From positions 1,120,001 to 1,170,000 of the forward strand of contig NC_006684.1 of NCBI RefSeq assembly GCF_000091045.1: a stretch of 50,000 nucleotides of DNA, given 5' to 3'. Positions within the stretch are counted from its first letter, which is position 1. Each line of letters opens with the position of its first letter. Of the stretch, positions 20,355 through 29,284 are shown piece by piece. A program made the position numbers and the translations under genes. The stretch comes from Cryptococcus deneoformans JEC21. Its lineage: Eukaryota > Basidiomycota > Tremellomycetes > Tremellales > Cryptococcaceae. Below the pieces are notes generated by a model that was not told where the DNA came from, did no database searches, and was given only the letters and a program-made list of their open reading frames with translations.

Positions 20355-21447
20355 ATGCCCTCGAACCCCTCATTGGAAGCCGTCTCGGCCGCGAATGCTA
20401 CGAAGAGGAAGAATGCCCCCCGAGACGACGAAGACAGTGCTTCTGAATCCGGAAGCGATGTCGTGAGTCCTTTACTTGCCCTATTATGAAGGTCCACTAA
20501 CCTGATTTAGAGCATGATCAATGTCGACTTTGACTTTTACAATCTTAATCCTGACGTTGACCTGTTCGTAATTATACTTATCATCGTACAATGACTCAAC
20601 CGACAACTTATCATTCGTGTAGCATCGCGGTCAAGAGGCTCCTTCGTCAGACTCTCTCCTACGATGAAGAGCGTATCGACGTCCACTCTTTAGCGGAGCT
20701 CTTACTTGCCGAAGGTGTAAGGCTACAGGCTGGTAGCTCTATCAAGACAGATGGGGAGGAGAGTGATCCTTGGGGTCTTGTTGCTGTCATCGACATCGTT
20801 AGACATAAGGTATGTTTCATTTAAAGCAGAAATGTCGAGTTTTGACATTCTGTGAAAGGATCACCCTGCTCTCAAACCCTTTTTAGACTATCTCGGCTCG
20901 GTTATGGCAAACAGCAACTCTCCTCTTCAATCAGTATTCAGCCCTTCTTCACCCAACACACGTCCGGCTCTCGTCTTCTCCCTTCGTATGCTCAACTTGC
21001 CTTTACCACTCATCCCACACTTGTATAGGATGTTGTTGGAGGAGCTTGAGACCAAGGAGGAAGGCCGATTTACCCACTTTTTAGTCTGGGGTCGAGGCTA
21101 CAGGTTGGAAGGTACCGAAGAGGGTATGGGTTTGGATATGAACGTCGTGGAGAAATCCTCCAAGAAGAAGAAGGCATTAGGGAACGAGACTGTTGCCCTG
21201 TCCGCAGGAAGCTTCCCTTACCACCCCGAAGAGGAGTTTATGGACAAGGTGAGTGCATGCCTTACGAGTGCGAGATTGTCTCTAACGAACGGAACAGGTT
21301 GCAAGTCAAGTCCACACTTACAATTTCAAGACGGCCGCCCCCCGAGATGCCGAATCCTTTGGTGTCGAGCAATTTGGCAGGTTGGTGCTTCTGGAAAAGG
21401 CCAAGCTCGTTAGTGCCATCCAGTCCATGCAGGCGGCGTGCCAATAG
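20355..21447 (+). CDS. BCP1: BCP1/BCCIP family protein (nuclear export and ribosome biogenesis factor)
   Basis: Exons 20355-20462, 20511-20563, 20623-20809, 20859-21248 and 21298-21447 give 295 residues, matching yeast Bcp1 in length. Landmarks are an acidic N-terminus (RDDEDSASESGSD), MINVDFDFYNLNPDVDL, KRLLRQTLSYDEERIDVHSL, SDPWGLVAVIDIVRH, DHPALKPFLDYL and a C-terminal EEEFMDK...QVHTYNFK block. Yeast Bcp1 aids export of the lipid kinase Mss4 and acts as chaperone for ribosomal protein uL14; human BCCIP binds BRCA2 and p21. The donor of intron 2 reads GTTCGT (20564), which is unusual but is the only site that keeps the frame. An in-frame ATG at 20277 could add 26 residues. The stop lies 53 nt from the stop of the convergent MET16 gene. 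Confidence 0.88.
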
Positions 21448-21500
21448 TATTCCAAAACCCTTCATCTCTTGTAACGATGTATCATATATAATGCATAACC

Positions 21501-22473
21501 TTATGACTGCTTGGAAGCTTCGCCCGCAGCGGCCGCTTTCTCTTCAAACTTCTTCTTCATCTCAAAATAGTTGCTGTGTAAACCACATTCGGTCTTGGCC
21601 TTACCTTGCCATCGACCACTTCGCTCAGCAGCATCACTGGCGGCGTTGGGGTCAGGGGGGGCAGTGGAGTGGACGTCACCGATAGATCGGTAGCCCTTGT
21701 CGAGAAGTGGGTTGTAAGGAACTCCTCTGTGAAGAAGAATTAGCCCTAAACCGCGGTGACGGTGACTGACACTCACTCCTTGTCAATGTATTCCTTGACC
21801 TCTTTAAAGCTCCATCCGATCAAAGGGTTGATCTTGAGCAATCCCCTCTCATCGATTTCGAGCACCTTCAAGTCTGCTCGATCGGCGCCTTGGCTTCTTC
21901 GCCTACCAGTGATGACCGCCCGGACGCCCAGCTCCTTGTAAGCCCTGGCTGCAGGTTCAACCTTCACCAGATAATCGTAGGCGCCTTCGTCAGTCTCCCA
22001 GAGCTTCTCGCCATACTTGACGGCGAATTCTTCAGCAGTAGAAACGCCGGGGGGAGTGTAAATGTGTAACGGAGCGAGGTAGGTGTCGGCCATGGTTTGA
22101 GCGAGAGCAAGAGTTTCAGGGAAGTGGTGAAGGGTGTCAAGGAAGATCTATGACCAAAGTAAGCAACTTCGACATACAGACGAAAAAAAAGTGTGACGTA
22201 CAAGTGGAACAAGGTGAGTTTCTTCGCGGTCCAAAGAAATCTTGGAAATCATATCTACAGCGGCGGTACCAGTCCTACAAAGTGATGAGAATATATTGAC
22301 TGGGCGAGCACAGCTGAAACTTACAGCCCGAAAGCAGTAGTCTGGTACAAGCCATCGACGTTGTCGACAGCCCAGGTCAAGATCTCCTGAGGAGTTTTGC
22401 CGTCGAGTTCGGCGTTAAATCGCTCGATTTCTTCAGGGGTGTACTGGGGAGTGAGGATGTCTTCACTGGACAT
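21501..22473 (-). CDS. MET16: Phosphoadenylyl-sulfate (PAPS) reductase
   Basis: Exons on the minus strand are 22473-22325, 22274-22202, 22147-21777 and 21726-21501, giving 272 residues. PAPS reductase uses thioredoxin to reduce PAPS to sulfite in the assimilation of sulfate into cysteine and methionine. Visible features are TTAFGLTGTAAVDMI near residue 50 (adenylyl-binding region), VPLIFLDTLHHFPETL, VITGRRRSQGADRADL, and the catalytic motif ECGLH with Cys at about 245. The motif is intact and the length is normal for the fungal enzyme. The start context and the four exons fit without conflict. It diverges from LHS1 over 288 nt and converges with BCP1. Confidence 0.95.
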
Positions 22474-22761
22474 TGTGATAAGTGGCGTGTTTGGGTCGAG
22501 TCTCAGAGAAGCTATATATATATGTTAGATTGTGGAATGAAGGAGCTTATAAATTGCAAGCGACTGCTGAATCATGTCAACACGCCCACCATCTCGAACT
22601 CTTGCGCGGAATTCCAGAAATTCGCGATGATGTGATAAGATTACCACTGTTACGTAAGACAATATAAGTCGTGGCCTCCACGTCATGGAATGTCTACTTT
22701 TCCACGGCCTACTTCTGCGAACTGTCTTTTCCATTCGACTTGTCATCTCTCCGCCCACAAG
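22474..22761. promoter_or_regulatory. Divergent MET16/LHS1 promoter with UPRE-like and HSE-like sites
   Basis: This 288-nt region lies between two start codons. CCACGTCA at 22678-22685 is the reverse complement of TGACGTGG, the metazoan unfolded-protein-response element, and lies about 77 nt upstream of the LHS1 ATG. ATTCCAGAAA at 22611-22620 is a perfect nTTCnnGAAn heat-shock pair. A TA repeat (tatatatata) near 22513-22522 might serve as a TATA element for MET16. The role of each site is inferred from sequence only. Confidence 0.45.
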
Positions 22762-25594
22762 ATGCGTCCACAGCATCTCCTCCCGCTCCTCCTCCTCCTC
22801 CTCGCGCCTGCCATACATGCAGCGGTGCTCGCCATCGACTACGGCGCAGAGTTTACAAAACTCTCCCTCATCAAGCCCGGCGTGCCCTTCGATGTCGTTT
22901 TAGACAAGGACAGTAAACGAAAAATCGCGAGCGTAGTAGGATGGAAACGAGACGAACGAGTATTCGGCGCCGAAGCAAAATTGGCTGTAAGTAATTGACA
23001 CGCTGATAAAAACAAATTGGCTAAGTAAAGCAGGCCACGAGGTTCCCCGACACCCACTACCCTTTTATAAAACCTCTTCTTGGCACCACTACTCCCAACA
23101 CCTTTCCAGTATACCCCGTCAACCCTCATGTTACCAATGACACATTATACTTCCCTCACCCCTCGCCTCCCTCCTACATCTCTCCCGAGCTTGTTTCTCC
23201 TGAAGACGCTTGGACGCCTACTGCCCTCTTGGCACAGCAGCTCTCATATTTCCGCCACCTCGCAGAGTTGGTTCAGCCTGCTGGATCAAACAAAGAGAGC
23301 ATAAACTCTGTTGTTGTCACCGTTCCTGCGTGGTGGGATCAGGCTCAGCGCCGTGCGTATCGAGATGCGTTGGAACTTCAGGGTATGAATTGCTTGGCGA
23401 TGATCTCAGAGGGTACCGGTGTTGCACTCAATTATGCCATGACAAGATCTTTCCCCAACTACGACCCCGTAACTGGACAAGGGGAAAAAGAGTATCACAT
23501 TGTTTATGACTCTGGAGCTATGACCACCACCGCTACTGTCTTGGCATTCTACCAAACTAGCGAATACGCGACACCGAAGTCAAAGACAGCGATCAACACA
23601 ACTCACATTGAAGTGCTTGGAACTGGATGGGAGCACGTTGGTGGAGTGATGCTGGACACTGTTATCCAGGATATTCTCCTCACTGGCTTTGTCAGTAAGA
23701 CTGGGCGGGAGGAGGTCAGACAGGACAAGAAAGCCTTGGCCAAGGTCGCAAAAGAAGCTACCAGAGTCAAGCAGATTTTGAGTGCCAACCAGGAAGCCAA
23801 TGTAGCTGTAAGTATTGGATCCACCATTATCGAGTTTGGCTAATCTTTTAAATAGATCGAGTCTCTCTTCGATGACGTCGACTTCCGCTCAACTATCTCT
23901 CGTGCCGACCTCGAAAAAATTGTGGGAGCTGTCGACCAGTTGTACGGCAGCCCTGTCATTTCTGCTCTCGAGGCGGCGGGTTTACAACTTGGAGATATCA
24001 ACTCTGTCATACTCTTTGGTGGTAATACCCGAGTTCCTCTTGTACAGGCCTCCCTCAAATCTGTTCTTGGCGGTGCTGAGGACAAGATTGCGCAGAATGT
24101 TAACACCGACGAAGCCGCCGTGCTTGGTGCCGCATACTATGGAGCTGCGTTGAGCAAGCAGTTCAGGATCAAAAACATCGATATCAAGGAAAGGAGTGTC
24201 AGCGAGATTGCCCTCAAAAATGGCAACGCAATCTTCCCCGAGGGCAGCGTTCTAGGCGAGCGAAAGGCGATCACGCTTCCTGCCAAGGGAGATGTGACTC
24301 TTGAGTTCACTGAGCGCATTTCTCATCCCGACAGTGCCCACGCATCCTCTAGCGAGCCCCAGTCTATTCTCTCCGTTGAAGTTCACGACGTCGAAAAAGC
24401 CCTTGCAGATTTCACTGCCCCTGAGCCTGTCATCAACATCACTATGCGTCTCGATCCCAAGGGTCATGTATCGGCTGCCAACGCTGTCCTTGTCTCTAAT
24501 GTTACCGATTCAAAAGACGGTGGTGTCGCTGGCGCTATCAAGGGCCTTTTTGGTAGCAAGGAGGAAGAAGCGAAGGAAACTGAAGAAGACGAGGGGCAGA
24601 AGGACGCTAAAGGCAAATCTCTCAAAGTAGCCCTCAAGTTTCGCGAGAAGCACCTCGGCCTGAAGCCTTTGTCTGGCGAAGAGAAGCGTACCACCAACGC
24701 CCGTCTTATTTCCATCTCTGCCTTTGAGGCCGCCAAGGCGTCCCGCGAAGAGGCTCGCAACTCACTCGAGTCGTACCTCTACGCCCTTCAAAACTCCCTC
24801 AATATCGACGATGGACCTACCGCCCTTACCGACTTTTCTACTCCTGCCGAGCAACAGGCTTTGAAAAAGCTTCTGGGCGAGACATTTGAGTGGTTAGGCG
24901 AGAATGATGAAGTCGCAGAGGAGTCCAACTTGAGGAGAAAGTTGGCTGAACTTGAGGGGTTGGAGAGGCCCGTCGTTTTCAGGTACAACGAGTACCGCGC
25001 GAGGGATAAGGCCGTCGCCGACTTCCAGCAGGCCATGCATCTTGCTCGTGCCTTCTTCATTGACGCTCAAACTAACTACACGAAGGCTATGGAAGCTGCT
25101 GCCACCGCTACTCCCGAGGACCCAGTGGCGCCTCCCAAGCATACAGAAGAAGAGTTGAAGGGTGTCGAAGCGCTCTTAAAAGAGTACACTCAGTTCATCG
25201 ATGAAAAGATGAAGGTGCAAGTAACTCTGGACGGAGACAAGACTAAGGACCCGGTCATCACAGTCAGAGAACTGCAGGAGAAGGGAAGGCGACTCCAAGC
25301 TACTGTAAGTACCTCAGCATCAATGTTTAAGATTGACTAACATTTTTACAGGTCTTGACTCTCCAGAAGAAAAAGGCCCCTCGTAAGCCTCGACCGACCA
25401 CCTCTTCATCCTCTGCAACGAGCTCTACTACTCTCGCCTCCCCCACCGACGACGGTCCTTCCCCTGACGTTACCGAGTCCCCATCTGACGTCTCTTCAAC
25501 AACCCTGGCTTCACCGACTGATCACGGGCCATCATCAGAGACGTCGGCCGCACCTACTGAAGGTTCTGATGCACTTAGACATGAGGAGCTGTAG
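22762..25594 (+). CDS. LHS1: ER lumenal Hsp70-like chaperone, Lhs1/Grp170 family
   Basis: Exons 22762-22986, 23034-23807, 23856-25304 and 25352-25594 give 896 residues, as expected for Lhs1/HYOU1. The N-terminus is a classic signal peptide with a leucine-rich core (LLPLLLLLLAPAIHA) followed by VLAIDYGAEFTKLSLIKPG, the Hsp70 phosphate-1 region. The ATPase domain continues with VVVTVPAWWDQAQRRA, EGTGVALNYA and VILFGGNTRVPLVQ. The C-terminal part has the long acidic and helical region of Hsp110/Grp170 proteins (RRKLAELEGLERPVVFR). The protein ends in HEEL, an HDEL-like ER retrieval signal. Lhs1 acts as nucleotide exchange factor for Kar2/BiP and helps post-translational import. The tail before HEEL is a Ser/Thr/Pro repeat (TTLASPTD occurs twice). 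Confidence 0.94.
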
Positions 25595-25713
25595 TGTAGC
25601 ATAGAAAAAATCATGAATCAATGAAAATACTACTAAAGTTCAGGTAGATGACATACATGGACATTGGTCTGCATTGGTTACTAGCCTAAAATACACATTT
25701 CATAATGTTCAGC

Positions 25714-26802
25714 TCATTTCCTCCCACCCAACTTTCCAGCCAATTCGGCCCTCAAGAGATCTTCCTTCGATTTGGCTTCCAAGCCACTTTGACTCCTGAG
25801 GTCGTTGATAACATCTTTTGTCTTGCCAAAGTAGACAGCGGAAAGAAGGTTGCGCATCTTAATTTCCATGTCTTCAACTATCCGACCAATATTGCTAATG
25901 TGACCTTGAGGAGTCGTTAAGGGATAATCAATCTCAGCCTACCATCAGAGTCAGCCCAATATTGATAGACACGTCCAAAGCTTGTATTACCTGTCTTGTC
26001 ATGCTGCCGCTCAAAGTTACTCCTCCTTTGCCGTCGCTATCTTCAGGCCCCTTATTCTCAGCCTTGGCAAGGGTAGCAGTTTCGAGGACGAGCATCACAG
26101 TACTCGTCAGCTTGTATTTGGCTGAACGGCCGCGTTCATGGCATTCAAATACGTGGAGAGAGTCCCAGGACCCGGCAGGCGCAGTGGGGACGCCTGATTG
26201 GGATTGAAGAGCTTCGCGCAAGTCAGCTACATGACTTCTCCAATACATAGTTTACACAAAAACTTACTTTTCTTGACGAGAACAACACCGGCAAAATTCA
26301 TTTCCTTTCCTTGGGGCTCATCATCAAGATCCCACAAGTAAACACTGGATACACCGCCTTCAAAGTACATCTCGCGATAAGTGTCAAATGCCGCGTTCAA
26401 TTGGATCTCGAGCTCCCGCAGTCGTGGAGATGGAGTGGGTCCGGGGACTGGCTCGGGGAGGTAGTTGTTTGTCCATGGCGATCTGCCAAGTTGGTGTCAG
26501 AATGAGCCAAGGTCTTCTCACGAAAGACGAATGGACGAACCGGAACGAATCACCATCACGGTTATAATCGCAACCCAAAAACTCTCTCGCCTTTTCTTCA
26601 TCTACAAGGACCTTTAAAGGCTGATCGACATTACCAAGCAAATCATCGGCGTATTCAGGAGCGAGGTCACAAAGCGCATTGACGTTCTCTTCCACGCGTG
26701 TAGGAGGCAAACGTCGGAGGAGGTCAAGGAGAGCGTCAAATGTCTCTGTGAGATGGTAAGTGGCAGTGAGTCCGGTAATTACTCACGGTCTGGGTCTGCC
26801 AT
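25714..26802 (-). CDS. CAP2: F-actin-capping protein subunit beta
   Basis: Exons on the minus strand are 26802-26787 (16 nt), 26745-26541, 26482-26268, 26226-25991 and 25938-25714, giving 298 residues. Capping protein is an alpha/beta heterodimer that caps barbed ends of actin filaments in cortical patches. Family motifs are [72 protein letters not shown] and the C-terminal [20 protein letters not shown]. The donor of intron 2 is GTTCGT; the conserved FRSPW junction shows that it is real. The gene converges with LHS1 (119 nt between stops) and diverges from MRS2 (114 nt between starts). Confidence 0.95.
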
Positions 26803-26916
26803 TTTGTGGATTGCCTTTGTTGAAATCACCGTCGAGGTCGTTTTCACCGTCGACTGCTTCGTTGTCTTTGCCTCGACAAGCGTCATCGTCACTAATATCA
26901 GTTACGTAATTATTTT
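26803..26916. promoter_or_regulatory. Short divergent CAP2/MRS2 promoter
   Basis: Only 114 nt separate the two start codons, so both transcripts must start within it or inside each other's leader. It contains a run of TCGTC/TCGAC pyrimidine-purine repeats and no obvious TATA box, apart from the AT-rich tattttat next to the MRS2 ATG. No named operator is recognised. Confidence 0.5.
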
Positions 26917-28903
26917 ATGAATTTCCGGTGGAGGCGTACTCGGTCCGGTTCAAAGAACGAGTTCTTCATGTCGGCTCCTCGACTCCTTCGTCTCTTTGTT
27001 CATTCCAGTTTTGGGCAACAAAAAGATTTTATACCTTCAAGAGGAATGTCTTCGGTGTGTCGCATATCGAATTGTCTGTCTCCCAGAGCTTTATCCACTG
27101 CGATTCGCCCAAAGGTCACTTTTAGAGCGACTCCACCATCTTGCCGCCGTCGGACATTCCTCTCTCGCCGTCGGACATCTTTCTGGGCACCTTCATACCC
27201 AGAAAGCAAGCCCCTTGCGAGCACTTTACAGGTACCATTCACTCCACCACCTCCCACCGACAATGGTGACGGTCATTTATCTGAGGAGACTAGGCCAGAA
27301 GTAATAGTGGCGGAACCTAGAGACAAAAAAAATCGATATCTGAATAGCTTGATGGAAAAAGCGGGGGAACTGAGCTTGAAATGCTCTATATTAGACGCGG
27401 AGGGTAACTGGGGAGCGGAAGGGCAAAAGTACACAAAGTTAGAGCTATGTCGCGAATATGACCTGGATGTGAGTGGACTGCATGACTGCATGGCATGTTC
27501 TGACCAAAAATATTAAGCCCCGAGATCTTCGTAAACTAGATTCCCTGTCTCCCAGTCTTGTCCCTGTAATTCTCACACGTAAAACTTGTATTCTTATATC
27601 AATGCTTCATTTTAGGGCCCTCATCAAGCCTGACAGTGTGATTGTATTCGATTCATCACACGCACACAAAGATGTCACAAGAAGGTTCAAATATCACTTG
27701 GAGAGGAATATTAAAGCCGGACTGGGGATAAAAGTTGGCGGAGCGGATGAGGAAAAGTGTGATGAAATTGTGCTGAGCTATGAGCATAGGTCAGTCCATT
27801 GTCGTACTGCCGAAGCTTGAGCTGATCGAATCAGGGCGCTGGAATCAATATTGGTGGTAACCGCGAATGCATTAGAGGAGGAAATGGCTTTCAGCAGGCA
27901 TATCGTCCAGCAACTATTGGCTGATCTTGAAGACCACATCGATCGGGAAAACTTGAAAAAACTTTTGCATTACTCCAAGAAGATTGCGGCTTTCCAAAGC
28001 CGAGCGCGTTATGTCAAGAGCGCGATCGATGAATTGCTTGATTCTGGTAAGTATTCGTTTTGCCTTTTTTTTCGCATCACAGCACTGATTTTTGACCAGA
28101 TGAGGATCTTTCCGCAATGTATCTTACATCGAGGGCGCAGGGACGGCCACGTGCGTTGCACGACCATGAACAGCTTGAGCTTTTACTCGAGAGCTTCGTG
28201 AAGCAAGTGGAAGAGATCGTCAGTGAGGTTGATACTACTGTCGTACGTCGTTTCCTTGTCTAGCTTGCCAATAAACCTCACGCTTCTCACCTCTAGGTTA
28301 ATATGCAATCGACGCAAGAAATTGCCGAGTTGATGCTCGATTCTGGTCGGAACGCTCTCCTTGCGCTCGACATCAAAATCTCAATAGCAACACTAGGTAT
28401 CGGTTCCGGAGCTCTCCTCGCAGGTTTATTCGGTATGAACGTATGTCTTCCTCCTGTATTTGCTATCGAGGCTGCCGCTGATTTTATATTCTTTCCCCAC
28501 CCAGTTAACAACACAGCTCGAAGAAACGCCTTATGCTTTCGCCGTCATCTCATCCACCGCGTTCTTGGTCACCGTCCTGATCACAGCTTACGGTCTCCGT
28601 ACCCTCCGTCGCGTTCGACGCGTTGCCCTCTCGGGCCGTAATCCTGCGGTCCTCTCCTCTGTCCTCGGTTCTGCCTCGTGGGACTCGAGCGTGGCCCAGT
28701 TTTCACAAGGTTTCGACCCGGCATTGGTCGATATGCGCACGGAAATGGCGAAGCGCGCGATATGGGAGAGATTGTGGTGGGGCAGTAAGAGGAAAGAGGT
28801 GGAGGAAGGAGAAAAGTGGAGGAAAGCGTACACGTATGCGAGTGCGAAGAAAGAGCAGGAGAAGAGGAAATGGGCAAGACTACCTGGTGGGCAAACGAGA
28901 TAA
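26917..28903 (+). CDS. MRS2: Mitochondrial inner-membrane magnesium channel, CorA/Mrs2 family
   Basis: Exons 26917-27468, 27518-27789, 27835-28046, 28100-28242, 28297-28440 and 28505-28903 give 573 residues. The N-terminus is Arg/Ser-rich and fits a mitochondrial presequence; an internal ATG at 26968 (MSAPRLLRLF) is the alternative start. The Mrs2 core includes PRDLRKLDSLSPSLVP, LHFRALIKPDSVIVFD and LLELLESFVKQVEEI-type helices (here LELLLESFVKQVEEIV). The first membrane segment ends in the family signature GMN at residues 439-441, and an intron starts directly after it. The second membrane segment is FAVISSTAFLVTVLITAYGL. The channel carries Mg2+ into the matrix and in yeast is needed for group II intron splicing. 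The C-terminal matrix tail is basic and longer than in yeast. Confidence 0.95.
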
Positions 28904-29284
28904 ATGCTCTCATGCTTTCCCATTATTATTACAAACGGGGATATAATGTTTCAAAAGTTGTCTAAATAAATGGGTTGAAATTATATTCATACATAAATAA
29001 CGCAGTTTCCAGCTTAACAAGTCATCTAGCATAGAAAGTTTGTAGCCAGTCTTTTTTGTTGCATTTGCATCCCCTCTCATGAGAAGAGAAAAATCAATTT
29101 ATTACCATGCATCTATATACATTTGGTCGCTACATCATTAGACACGATTGATATGCTTTGATTAAGTGTTGAGTGATGGATGCAATATGAATGAAGCCTG
29201 AGAAAAGCCCGAGAAAAAAATAATAATTCTGCAAGATGTGCAAAGTGCTAGAGTTGAAAGAATCTATTGGATGGGCTACATCAA
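28904..29284. other. Convergent 3' region between MRS2 and the ERT1-like gene
   Basis: These 381 nt hold the 3' UTRs of two genes whose stops face each other. It is AT-rich with possible polyadenylation signals (taaataaatgg at 28964 on the plus strand). No coding potential is seen. Confidence 0.55.

Noticed and set aside
20174..20497. 107-codon minus-strand frame with an apolar segment
   Set aside because: It overlaps the first exon of BCP1 in antisense. The apolar run is explained by the acidic and Ser-rich coding strand; no independent support.
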